A DNA stretch of 64,000 nt from Pelodera strongyloides. Lineage: Eukaryota > Nematoda > Chromadorea > Rhabditida > Rhabditidae. The stretch covers positions 1 to 64,000 of the forward strand of contig JAANDG010000083.1 in the NCBI GenBank assembly GCA_036852015.1, written 5' to 3'. The notes below the pieces were generated by a model. It searched no databases and was not told the DNA's origin. It saw only the letters and a program-made list of their open reading frames with translations. Positions 28,579-41,266 of the stretch are shown in pieces (position 1 is the first letter of the stretch; the number at the start of each line of letters is the position of its first letter). A program made the translations under genes and the position numbers.

Positions 28579-31500
28579 CTATACTTGAGCGAGGGCAGTC
28601 TGCTTGGATAGTACATCACGTGAGATGATGAGACGCATGATCTGAAATTAAACAATTAGACACAAACTTAGTATGGTTGTGCACCTCATCACTGCACAAT
28701 TGGGCCGACGGACACAGATAATGGAAATGGAAAAACGGATGTTGCTGTACCGTATATTCTAACTAGAATCTTTTGTACACTACCGTGGATGCTGCTAGTG
28801 TAAGCCTTAAATAGTACTCCGCCGTTTACACAAAAATACCGCTCCTCTTGTTCAGAAGAACTTTGCAATTTGTGCATACGGTAGCACTCTTTACAAAGGA
28901 CTCTTCAATAGACAAATGCCTACAGTACCCGACTCCGTAATATTCACTAATTAACCACCTCATTGCTTCCCTCGACAATCTGGTGTACTCGAATATCTCT
29001 GAGATATTGTTGAAGGGGATAGTCCTTGAGGATACCGTAGCCGCCGAACATTTGAAGTGCTTGGTTGACCACCTAAAATAGATGGACGTTACTTATTGTC
29101 ATTCATACACCGTTTATTCTAACCATTTTTTTAGCTAAAAGAACAATGCAGAAATAAACATTCAGTATCTACCCCTGAGGCCGGTTCCACCAACATTTCA
29201 GAGCGCACGGAAGTTACGTGCGCACGGAAAGTTCCGTTGCAAGTAAGGCTTATGTATGGGAAGAGAAACTTGCAGTCTAGAGTCGAAGTTTCTTCGAAGT
29301 TTCTCCTCAAACTCCATAATTTGTACTGTTTTGTGTCTATATCGTATTTTTAGTTTACAATGAGGTTATACGAAACATATTCAATACTGATTATGAATAA
29401 GAACTTAGTTTTGGGTCATGGTTGACAAATACTAGCATTGATTTTGTTATAATTTTAGCTTTAATGTTAAGCAATTGTTCTTAAAACACTCGGTAAGAAC
29501 TTTTCTGCTAATATAACCTGTAACTGACTTTGGGTGATAACATTATTGCATTTTTTAAAGAAAAGTCAGAATTTCCTATAAAGTAAACTGGTAGATAGCG
29601 TATTTGGGAGGCAGAACAAAAACTAAGTAAGGAAAATCACAATTGAAACATAGAAAAAGGTAGTTATTATCAAAAGCCCATGAAACCAAAGAGCCCTTTT
29701 CGAATAACCCATTTTTACGCATTTTCTTCTTAAACGCAAGTTATTTTCTTTCCTTAGGCTTTCGCATAGCAGCAGCAAGATGTTTCCCCTTGGGTGACCC
29801 TCTCTTATGCTTAAAGCGAAATACCACCCGGTTTGGGGTTTTTTCACCAAAAATAGTTTAAAAAAAGTTAGAAACGAAAATAAACATAAAAACACAAACA
29901 AATAAGTGCATCTTGAAGAAAAATGTACGCAAAGTAACATTTTTTTAGATTTTGTATGGGAAAATCCGGACCAGGCGATTTGCCGAATTTAATACTAGCA
30001 CGGCCCTCGAAAAATCGAGGGATGGCCTTTTCAAATTATAACCCACTCCGCAGCATCCAAATGACGAAATGTTGACAAAATATTTTGAATTTGGCTAGTA
30101 AAAGTCCAAAAACACGCAGTTTGAAAACGGTGGTCAACGCACGGTTGTTTACTCCTCCTCTTTTTGTATTTTTTTGCTGAGACCGACCGCTAATTCGCTT
30201 TAACGTATTTAATTTACGCTTACTCCGTACTTCCTTTGAGATATGTCGAATGCAAAACTGAAAGTAGAAAAAAATGCACGTTGTATGCACGTTTGCATAT
30301 TCATTGGCTAGCTGCCAGACCGTAGTAGCCATCTTTTAGAAAACATCCTAATAACGCACGTAAATGTTGGTGAAAAGCCAAGTAAGAGTGCACGGAACTT
30401 CTGTTGAACGGAAGAAACTTGTGACAAGTTTCTCTCCGTTCAAACGGAAGTTCCGTGCGCTCTGAAATGTTGGTGGAACCGGCCTCGGACAGATAATCTT
30501 CATTTGAAACATTACATTACACACTATAACCCGAGGGAATACACATAATATAACAGCATAGTAGCTGACCTAATAACTTTCATCTCCTTACCTGGAAACA
30601 ATTATCCGTCGCGTGCAGCTTTGCCATCGCACACATTGCCGCCTTATGCGGTGAATCGGCGTCCAAATGTCGAGCCGCGTCGCGCACCTACAAAACGTAC
30701 TAATTTTGGTTCTCGGAATTGCTTCCAAATTTTTTCCGTAGAAAACGACAGACATAGTCACGGAGAACAAGAGAACCAGAGATAGAGAGAGAGGGACGAG
30801 AGAGAGAGGAGAAGAGAGAGAGAGAGGGACGAGAGAGAGAGGGAGAGAGAGAGAGATAGATCGTGAGAGAGAGTGAGAGAGTGAGGGAGAGAGGGGGAGA
30901 GATGAGAACCTCCCAGTATCCCATCCTATACTAACTACCCACTACCCACCATAATCCTCGACGAATGCACTTGGGTGACCATCTCGGCCAGCTTGAATTG
31001 GTTCCACTGGAAGTCGGCGAGACGAGCGCCAAACTGTTTTCGAACCTATAACAGAAAAGTGTTCATAGTCCTACTTTATGGATTCAACTTACATATCACT
31101 CTTATACAAACAATCATTGGTAGAGACCCATAAGCTACATTCAAAAAAACACAACGAGTGCGCATCAAGGACATATCAACCAAGTCGATTTAACTCTGAC
31201 CAACAACACACTAAAGCCTATGCTTCGGGTTAGGCTCAGCGTCTTTAGTTTAGGATAAATTCGGCCTATGCTTCGCTCAGCGTTAAGATCAGCGTCATGC
31301 CTACGTTAGGCTCAATTCCACTTTCCACTCCCACTCACCTTCAAATGCTCAATCGCCAGGTCAATACTGTTCTGCGCGGCTCCGAGCGAGCAACTCGCCA
31401 TGTTGATCCTTCCTCCGTTGATTCCAGCCATGGCAATATTGAAGCCCTGATCATCTCCACCGATTTGGTTCTTCACGGGCACCTGTAACAAGAAATATAT

Positions 31501-33759
31501 AAGTATAAGCAAACAAAGAAGAGGGGTTGACAGAAACTAGTACAGCTCGGAGCAGCCCTGTTTTCTGTTGTACTTCCGTCTGAACAACGACATGTTTCAG
31601 TCGCCTTTTAAGACAGGAGATCAACAAAGTGCTGACGCTTGTGTCGTTCAACATAAACATACAGCTTTGCAAAATATTGATTTATCGATTGATCCCACCT
31701 TACAATCCTCAAAAGTGATAATCCTTGCTGGATGGGAGTTCCATCCCAACTTCTTCTCCTTCTTTCCGAGGTGGAATCCCTCAGTGCCGTCTTCGACCAT
31801 CAAACAGAAGATTCCCTTCGGACCGGGCCGACCCTCGTGTCGCATCATCACCAAATACCTGAAACATCACAGAATACAGTAGGAAAGCTGAAACACTCCA
31901 CCGAGTAGGATGTATACTGTAATTTTGAAGCATTACACATAGCAATTCTGAAACAGGAAATCTGAAGCTCACAACTTCACCACCTCAACTAAAACAACCT
32001 CAGAATACTGTGGTCTAAAAAGTAGGTAAAGTCTACAGTATGAAATCGGGGACCCTGAATTCAAAGTTACAAAGAAAACAAGGATCACTCACACTCCGCT
32101 GTGTCCACTGCCCGAGATGAACGCCTTGCTTCCATTCACCACATAATAATCGCCCTCACGGCGCGCAGTTGTGCGTAGACTCGCAGCGTCGGATCCTGAG
32201 AACAACAAATTATCCAAAAACGACAATTAATATAACGCGAAGGTTCAATACCCGAGACCCTTTCAAACTTTTACACTTTCCTTTTCGGAACTGTACTCTC
32301 CACCGGTGGGTGCTACATCGGCGACAACTTAAAACGCACACACGTACACACATACACACACACTTAGCCACACATTACCTTAGATAAATTAGAAGTACCA
32401 AATGTAAGATAATAGTTGATAACTCAAATACAAGATACAAGCTTACCAGAGTCCGGTTCGGTGAGACAGTACGATCCAAGAGTCTGGAAGGCAGCCATCT
32501 CGGGGATCAACCTCTCTCTCATTTCTTCACTAGCATAAGTGTCCACCATCCAGGCGCACCTTCAATTAGACAACATTCAACGACTTGAAAGGTTCTGGTT
32601 ACCTTCCGTCCTTCTTATAGTTTCTCAACAGAAATTCAAATCAATTAGCTGCTATTTTTCTTCGGTAGCGCATGTAAACTACCGTAATATCAACTTCACC
32701 AAACAAGATTCACGTACTATCGTCGGAGTCTTCTGAGGCCATATTCACCACTCAATTCCCCATGGGGAGAATGCTATTTTCTGTCCCCAGAGACTATTTC
32801 CCCGAGGGAATCGGAGTGGGGAATATGGCCTCTGAACTACCTACTTATAAATGGCACACTTCGCAGCGCACAACAGAAACATACAGCATAAAGAAACCAA
32901 GAGCCCACCCTCTGACTCACATATTATGGATGCTCATGTAGGCCGCTGTAGATGTGCATCCTGCCGCGAGAGCCTCAAACACAATGGAAGCATCCAGTCT
33001 CTCCAGTCCCGTTCCACCGAAGTCCTCCTTGCAGTAGATGGCGCCGAAGCCGAGCTCGCCGGCTTGCCGAAGCGTGTCAATGGGGAGGATTTCCTGGAAA
33101 CGGAGCGAAATTTAAGGTTACTAATCAGTTTGGAATCCCCTGCTCTACTTTAGTACTTATTCTAATGACCGATTGAATCAATTGTTTGGTTTTGCACTTT
33201 GCATTTTTGCAGGAACTGTACCAGTACTGGTATGCTGGGCTGATTAAACTATACACACGATGGCCAAGGAGATTAACAGGCCAATCCACAGTAAACCACA
33301 AACCTTCTCATCCCATTCAGCCATATTCGGATACATCTCCTTCATGGCAAAGTCCCTAGCCACTTTCTGTACATCCTTTTGTTCGGGAGTCAAACCGATC
33401 GATGCTTAAATATTTATATTAAAACTCTTTTGGAAGATTTTGAAGTCAGCCCATTCTACTAGAAATAACCCTTGACTTTGAAGTAGGGACGCGCACTAAG
33501 GGGTGCTTACGAAATTAACACAATTCTTTAATGAATCTCGCGTTATCAAATATCCGAAATTTAGACTCTAGTAAATCTCAACCGGTAAATCAACTTGTCC
33601 CAGCTAGGTGTTACTGATACGGACATACTCCAAAAACTACAGACCCCTTCGTCCCCCATACTACCGTATCAAAACTAGAAACTTACGATCCAGACAGTAT
33701 GAACCTGCGGCTCTTCTTCCACTCACATGAGCCAACCTGGAGGCTAGGCGGGACAGCAT
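28579..33759 (-). CDS. ACAD8: Isobutyryl-CoA dehydrogenase, mitochondrial
   Basis: An FAD-dependent acyl-CoA dehydrogenase of valine breakdown (isobutyryl-CoA to methacrylyl-CoA). Eleven in-phase exons in transcription order: 33687-33759, 33304-33404, 32921-33093, 32447-32559, 32093-32195, 31699-31858, 31339-31482, 30950-31045, 30592-30687, 28959-29072, 28579-28641. The 411-residue product compares with 415 in human. The start [19 protein letters not shown] is a typical mitochondrial presequence. Family blocks include [34 protein letters not shown] (FAD/substrate site), [14 protein letters not shown] and [11 protein letters not shown]. The catalytic base should be E387 in IVEGSNE. These blocks fit ACAD8 better than short- or branched-chain paralogues. 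GCAG directly abuts the ATG. The intron between 29072 and 30592 holds the nested 29177-30486 element. Confidence 0.96.
29177..30486. mobile_element. 1.3-kb TIR element (GAGGCC ends) hosting a nested insertion
   Basis: The ends are 36-bp inverted repeats, GAGGCCGGTTCCACCAACAT inward and the complement at 30451-30486. Sub-terminal parts also pair (CGGAAGTT, GAAACTTG). No transposase frame is recognisable. It lies in an ACAD8 intron, and the target-site duplication is unclear. Confidence 0.8.
29811..30203. mobile_element. TTAA-flanked element nested in the 29177-30486 element
   Basis: It begins TTAAAGCGAAATACCACCCG and ends with the inverted CGCTAATTCGCTTTAA. The 393-bp interior differs from family A but the ends are related. 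It is non-coding and must have inserted after its host element. Confidence 0.75.
30779..30905. repeat. GA-rich tract in ACAD8 intron
   Basis: About 127 bp of imperfect (GA)n with GGGAC interruptions, between two ACAD8 exons. Confidence 0.9.
32735..32832. mobile_element. 98-bp palindromic GAGGCC element
   Basis: The ends GAGGCCATATTC and GAATATGGCCTC are inverted copies, with further pairing inside (CCCCATGGGGA, CCCCGAGGGAAT). The terminal GAGGCC and following TTC.CC pattern resemble the 29177 element. It lies in an ACAD8 intron. Confidence 0.65.
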
Positions 33760-34877
33760 CTGCATAAATTAATGATAAATTATAGGAATGTGCTACTAAA
33801 TCTATTCATGCCACATAATACATCACCAGTCAGTTCCAGCTTGTAGATACCATCTCGACGAATAAAACGAGAATAAACAGATCCAAGCATAGTCAAAATT
33901 AAAGTTTATTCCTTTATTCAATCGCAACATTCACAAAACAGTAGCCAACGACACATGCATCAGCCAGGATTTTTGTACTCTGATACTCTATCATTTTTTC
34001 AACTGATACCATCATAGTATATCATGGTATACCGTATACCAATCAGCACAAGCCACAGTGGTACAGTAGACTATATCAGATTAACCTCAGAGCACGAAAG
34101 TCAGGGAAAATTATCTGATTCGATAAATTACAATTCAGAACAAAAAAAAACAATGAGAATCATAGGAAGTCACCGCAAAATACAATTGATAACAATCAAA
34201 ACATAAATAATTATAAATAACATCACAACAATCACGAAACCTAATTAACGATAATGTGATACACAAACAAGAACAAAGAAAAACACAATTCATCAAAGCA
34301 CAACGTACTAAAACAACTCTCTAAGAATAAGAGAAGATAAACACAAGGCAGGGTTAAAACTAGCAAACAAAGTTTCGCCAGAACCCAAAACTTACTCAAC
34401 AGTTCAATTCAAAAGCCACCGGAATCTACACTACAATCATTTCTATAGAGCAGTATCGCATTTATACTAATTCAAACACAATAACTATAAAAAAACAAGG
34501 GGAATCGGGGAGTGGAGCGTACCGTAGGAAGCATATGGCCAGATACAGTAGTCAGAGGACCGACCGATAGCCCAGGTACAGTAAACAGGGGACTGGCCAG
34601 GAACAGGCGAGTATTCATAACTTATGAATATTCGGTTCTGAATATGACCTCCACTCACGCTCCGACCCATAAACATCAAAGAACGTTCAGAGAACACCCA
34701 TTAACTAAATCTCTAACGGTTCTACCCTATAAGTCCCATCCACCAGAGAACACACACTGACCCCATTTATCGTAAGATTTACGTTAATATTACCCCCACA
34801 AACACCAAAGAACGTTCAGAGAACACACATAAAAATATACCTTAATTAAACTTAGAGATCAAGTGAAAGAAAACAAT
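33760..34877. other. Intergenic region between ACAD8 start and NUP85 stop
   Basis: About 1.1 kb of AT-rich sequence that should carry the ACAD8 5' region and the NUP85 3' UTR. GAACGTTCAGAGAACAC-type text occurs twice (about 34680 and 34811). No gene or RNA is supported. Confidence 0.5.
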
Positions 34878-37800
34878 CTACGCAAATGTAACCACAGATC
34901 TAGCCAGACTCTTTGCCAGGTAGTTCTTCAGCGTTAGCAACTGCGGGTCCTTGTCCGATTTGGAGTGTTGGATCGTGTACTGCTTGTTAAAGACCAACAG
35001 GTCGATAATCATACTCTTCTCAACCACAACCTACAAAGACAATAAATGTTAGCGTAACTTATAGAAAATCGGTCGCGGCAACAAAGACACACTACGAAAT
35101 GTTGAAGCAATACTCACAACAACCTATAACCTACACCTAAGGACAATACATATTCCGAAAATTATACCAATCAGTTCACGTTCACAGTACACATATCAAG
35201 TGAACTGGTATATGAGGTACACGGTTTCCACGGTACTGCTTTCAAATTTTCGATTTAATTGCTTAAAATATGTAGGGCGAGATCGAACGTGTTTGTGATG
35301 TAGTAACGGCTTTCCCGATATTGCTCGATAATTTTCAATTTCTGTAATCATTTAATATGTAGTATGATGATACCTGTTCTCTAGTTCCCAAAATTTCCTG
35401 CAAATGTTCGAATAGCCGATCATGGAACCGTGGAGGCACGGACGATGTTTGCAACATGGCAACTAGTTTCTGAAAGTGATTATCTGATAATACTGAGATG
35501 TGAACTAGTAAAAAGGGCGCATTGAGGGAGATGGTAGGACAGAGAGTACATAGAACATCCAAAACAAGACTACAAAATGCACGGAGGACCGAGACCGAGC
35601 GTTAAAAGCACTGGCGCAGCATTCCAATGGAGAACATAGAGGAAACTCCGCGATTTCGCGGCTACAACACGCGGAACCTTCTTTACTTTTTGCTTTTATT
35701 TTTTTTTGTTTCAATAAACTTTTGCATAAAAATGAGTACTCACCCTTACTGCATCAACAAATGCACCCTGCGCCAACAGTTTGTTAAACGTGAAGTAATT
35801 GTAGAGGAATGTTAGCGCAGTGGATTGGAGTACTCGAGTTCCCACTTGCTCAAGAATATTCAACTGGGTGACTTGTTCACAGCTCGCTGAAACGGAAATG
35901 GTTCATTCGAATAAGTATAATCATTAAGAAACGAAAAATTTTATATACAAAAAACCACAATTTTTCAAATACTGCATATAAGCATGCATATTTTCTTCAA
36001 CTGGTTGATGTAGTGTGAAGTTTGCGCAAGTTGAAAATTTTGTTAGCTGCGAGAGCGAAAAGAGAACGCGCGGGTATGCGGACAATGGGTCGATTTGCGC
36101 TCAGTAACACGTCAGCGATAAAGATGCCAACAATTAACAGCACCAACAAAAGAGACCCACCCTTTTGTAGTATAGCTCCACACAGTGTGTCGACAGCCCG
36201 GCATTTGGAATCGCCGCGAAGTGCCCATCCGAGAGCCGCTGACCATCCGCCCACACGAATATATCTAGACACAAACCTGGTCACAAGACAGGGCGCACGA
36301 GCATTAATCTCAGTTCCAGAGTCTAGTTTCATCAACATTACTGTGCGCTACGCATCTTTCACGCGCGCACGAATAGCGCGTGAAGGGCAGTCACTAATTG
36401 ACGGTTTACTTCGCACATAAATGCCGGTGAGTCCGCCCTGATGATTAAGTTGTATAACTGGAATGTTATTGAATACTATTCATTCGCCCAACATCAACCC
36501 GTTTCCATGTTAAATTTCAAAAACTCATGTCATGCAAATCTTCACTTACCGATTGGTCATTGTATTTACCAGCATCCTCGCCGCATCATCCAGACTCTCC
36601 TTTTTCACCAAGCGCCAGATCTAAAAGTCTGTAATTTGTAAAAAAAAAAAAAAAAGGTGTTTTCCTTCTTATAGTTCAGCATATTTTCGTTGTAGCTAAG
36701 CATACGCTTCACCTCACGAAAGTTCTTTATGTGGTTTTATTGTACATAAACATTAGCCCCTCACTTAACAATAGCACTCACTTTATTAGCCGTCCTCTCG
36801 CCATCGACGTGCATCGCAGACAGGTGCCGCTCTACTGCCGCACGACCATCAGTGCCAGTCTCGCACAGATAGTCGGAGCCAATCTCCCATAACCTGAACA
36901 TCACATTGATCACACACATACTATCGTATCACACAGTAACAAACTTGCTTAAATACGGGTCAGCATACACCATGTAAGTAGTGGAGGATTTGACCTCTAC
37001 ATGTACTCTGTGGGATCTGGTTACCTTCGTTTTGTTATATGTTTATGAAATGAAGGTCACTATCGATGTAAACAAGCCCTTACCATACTATTGAAGCACT
37101 CGTTTTATAGTATCATGGTATAGATTCCCACGTTACCAGTGTCAGACGGATAATCCGCGAATACACTGACGAAACTCCGCGCGGTTGCGCCGTATAGCTA
37201 ATGCGGAAAGTGCGTGCGGCACGGCGGCCATAGATATTTGTAACTTCGCTCATTTAAGGTGCGCCCGCCGCTCACCACACGAGCGTCGATAAACTTGTTC
37301 GTCCATAAAAATGTAAGAGCCAATTGTAAGAACCTACTGTGAATTGGCGATGAGCGTCGTTCCATATTCCGTAAAGACAAAATATCTCATATCGACTGTC
37401 CTCTCAATCGCTTGGGATCCAGATTTGTGAAGTAGATCGATCAGATGTACTGCCAGATAGGCGGGTTCGCATAGTTCTGAATAGAAGACACACACATCCG
37501 AAAACAACGGAAGTGATGCGTGACGATGACACGCCGAATATCTACAGTGCGCAAGTTGCGCGAAAAACCCGCGAACAAAGTTCGGGCCACCCAAATTGCG
37601 CCAAAAGGGTGGGTGCCAGAAATCAAGCTAGCGCATACATGTGTCACCTGCAGCACTCTACAAAACTACGCCGTTTTAGCTGCGCACCCTCCTTCCACCG
37701 TCATTGTCGCGGAGATTAATCAATGCGGCTAACATTTCAAGGTATCCTTTATACGGATAAACACGGATGTGAACATGGGTGCTTTGCATAGGCAGGGTAA

Positions 37801-40800
37801 ATATCGCCGCCTGTAGTGGTGAAACACATCAGTTCTTAGTCGCACAGCTCACAGTACACTCAGAAAGAGAAACGGCCTTACCTTGCAAAACAGTGAGCGC
37901 ATCAAAATGGAAGAGCGGGACGAACACATCCTGTTCGGGAACACGGTCACCAAATAGCGATCGACATCTCTGAAAATAAATGTGAACAACAATAAGAATT
38001 TATTATACTACGTCGAAAGTCCGTCCATAAGGCTCGGTACGAGATTACTGTAGGTCTATTGAGTCTCGTACGAACAATTTGTCACCTGGAACTCGTTGCC
38101 TCTGCTCAGGACCTATGCGGAACATGTGATATACAAAATTTGAACACGTTTATTACCACCCCACGCTTGAGGCGTAACAATTTATTCATTTAGTAAATAC
38201 AGACATAAATCCTCGGATAAAACTTCACGTAAAGGGTTTTCAGGTGGAGGAAAAGGGTGCTACGGATAGACAAAGGTGTGCATAGGTAAACTGACGTACC
38301 TCGGCTACTTGTGCCAGTTGTTGCATGTCCGCTCCGGGGAAGAATGTGATCATGTAGAAGGGGACGAGTTGCCACCACTGATCGACGATCACCTCGGCCA
38401 GACGACGATACACCTAAACAGGTTACACTTCAATGATTCACTCGTACCGTAGGCTCCTAGAACGCGGGTCGTCGCGAAGATCCAAGTACTCACACACAAA
38501 ATAGGATAAGGTGGAGGCGCCGCAGGTGTGCCACAAATGCGCCAACTGGAATTGCACCTTTCGGGCACCCTTGGCGACTACTGAGCTGAGCTTTCACAAG
38601 ATGTTTTTTTTTATTTTGCTTGACACATGTACACCTACCGAGTACCGAGGTTGCCACATAAATGACTAGCATATCTACGCGAAGAAAAGTGCATTCATAT
38701 ATTTTTCTAATTCATATATAGTATGTTTTTTTTTCTAAAATAACAAACAGCTCACCACATCATCTCCGACAATGACACCAGCTAGAAACTTGATGTTCAT
38801 GTTCTCGTCAAAGACTCCGGCCTCATACTGCTCACGCACACCCTCCTGCCATTTGGTGTAATAATCCGTCTGAAGGAGATCAGTTGTTATTAAGGCACTG
38901 AGAATTTCACGTCATAGAAAACCTCTAATACATTTCTTACACTTCCACTGCTACTGGACTAATAACTAACGGAAAATATGCCTTACGGTCACTCATAGAA
39001 CCTACCGTACAACAAGAATACACGGATATTTACAGTAACGACACATGCCAAAAACAGTACCGTAATCGCTACGTCGATTTTCAAAAGGAGGCGCCCCGCG
39101 GGAAAAGCTTCACCACTTCCCTACCGGCCCTATCCTAACCGCTGACGGCTGACCTCATTATTTTCAATCATCCACTGCGCGTCCATTCTTCGCAGTTGTG
39201 CTTCCAGTGTCTCCGTGGCCGTGTCCTGACGTGAATTGTCTGCCAGAAGGCGGGCACACAGATCGAAACGGAATGAGATCAGTTGGAGGACAGTCTGAAA
39301 GCAGGAGTCTGGAGTATGGAAACATGCCAATATAAAAAAATGTGATCAGTGCACAATTTCTTGGTTGAAAAAAAGCTCTGACAATATACTCTGACAATAT
39401 CAAAACATCTCGTGCGCTCTAATTCCTGAGGGTAAGAGCACATACGGCCTATGAATACGAATACCCAGTCAAACCGCGTAGCTCGTACGATCTTATGCTT
39501 GTGCATACACCAATAAGATGCTTCAAATAATACCTAACTCAATACGGATGTAGAGCGCGAGAGAGGGAGAGAGATAGACGGAGAGAGAGGAACAAGAACA
39601 ACAGAAAAGAGCTCACCGCTTTCCAATACAGATCCGGGCTCGCTTGATCCACACTCCTTCCATCAGACTCCGCTTCAGCAACGACATCCGACAGAATACT
39701 CTGACCGTGCAAGAACGACGTCAATGCCCACTTCACCAAGTCCATGGAAACGGCACTATCTGAAATTGTGCGGAAATAATAAGTACTTCACGTCAAGAAA
39801 GACGATACACAACACATACGTGCATGTTACGTACTTCATTTGTTCTTCTATTCTTCATATTTCTAAACTAATTTCAGGAAAGGATTCGTCCCATAATCAA
39901 ATCGTACACGATGTCCACAACATATTCACGCCGTGAAACATGTCACTTTTCACATACAATCTTGGGCGCCTAGACCTTAGGTTATTTTCAAACCTGATTC
40001 TCACATAAATCCTACCTGCTCGGGAAAAGAAGAGTGCTTCAAAAAGACTCCAGGCCACAAAATCCGTCACAGCCTCCTCTGTTCGCCGCGTCATCGCGGC
40101 TCCTTGCAATACAGACCGATATCGCAGCGAGAAGGACAACACTCTAGAAACACAGCTTTGATTGAATGTCTTCAACCTTTACTCATTGAACATTCGTTTT
40201 GATGTACGATGGGTATGCCCCCGCGCAGGTCTGGCTTACTTGCCGCGCCGTTACGGCAACTGCAACCGCGCATTTTCCCTAGGGTTTCCACCACGTAGAT
40301 CATATGATAACTTATCGATTCACCCCAAAGAAGCAACGCCTTTTCAAAAGCTTCTAGCATTTCAACGGTGCCTCTTTAGGATGAAAAAAAAGACACTAGA
40401 TTCCCAATTCCCAATAAAACAAAAATGAAAAAAACTCACTCATCCTGGGAGAGATTCCGTTTCGTTAAAGCGAGTTGGCGACACTCATCAAACACTTGGT
40501 GCATCTCAATCACCTGAACGATATATGTGTAGAATATTTACGTCTATAGAAACTGTAAGTAATTGTAATCGATATAATTGGGCAATGACATTGCTACATG
40601 ACATGACGAACGATGCAATGAATCGCAAGTTCCTACAGTAAGAATCTACAGCTGACATTGATACAACGTTTCTTCAAAAACTAATGCTTCCTTTTTTAGT
40701 ATCAAGCCAAATAAAATCCAGGTGGGTTTAAACGCATTCAGTACCTAAGACACAACTAATAAGGAACAAAAAAACGAAGAAAAAAAGAAGAATTACCGTT

Positions 40801-41261
40801 TTCCTAACTGCTGAATCTGCATAAAATGTAGTCTCGGCCGGCACTTTTTCACGAAAATTCAGGAATTTACCAGTGGGAAGGCCGCCTGAAACGATTACAC
40901 TATTACATACTGCGACAATCAAGTTCACATTCTCACTCGGAAGCGTATGAAGCCCGTCCGACTAACAAGTTGGCTCTCCTCCCCTAGCTGCCGCGAAGAT
41001 TTCAAAAATCAAAACCGAATCTTATTCGAAGCTTGAATTGATGACATTAATAATACAGAGTTGCCTTACAAGCTGTCAGAACCCACATTAGCACTGAATA
41101 ACGGATGAATTCAATCACCACAGAACGCGAATACAAAGACCCACCTTATAAAAATCTATATACACAAAACTAAACGCACCTTTCCCAGAAGTCGATTCAA
41201 CTTCACTGACCGCTGCTAGAAGAGTGCTATCGGAGAAGGCGACCGCGTGGTAATGAGGCAT
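34878..41261 (-). CDS. NUP85: Nuclear pore Y-complex subunit Nup85
   Basis: A helical scaffold subunit of the Nup107-160 (Y) complex at the nuclear pore, which docks Seh1 in other animals. Sixteen in-phase exons in transcription order: 41180-41266 (ATG at 41259-41261), 40797-40885, 40440-40513, 40016-40143, 39617-39759, 39154-39294, 38756-38869, 38300-38413, 37882-37969, 37338-37476, 36782-36893, 36550-36620, 36161-36264, 35744-35886, 35374-35469, 34878-35030. The product has 596 residues against 656 in human. Matches to animal Nup85 are clear in VIEMHQVF, VIVDQWWQLVPF, TEYGTTLIANSQLWEIGSDY and LTLKNYLAKSLARSVV, but weak elsewhere, as usual for this protein. TTCAG ends 5 nt before the ATG. 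Further 5' coding exons cannot be excluded, though the N-terminus already contains a plausible blade-like YHAVAFSDSTLLAAVSE. Confidence 0.88.
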
Positions 41262-41266
41262 CTTGT

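Noticed and set aside
35883..35886. Alternative NUP85 acceptor joining the 36550 exon directly to position 35882
   Set aside because: It keeps frame but skips the 36161-36264 exon, which matches the family and restores phase with the acceptor at 35886.
36022..36420. 132-residue plus frame
   Set aside because: It is antisense to the NUP85 exon at 36161-36264, whose minus frame aligns with the family.
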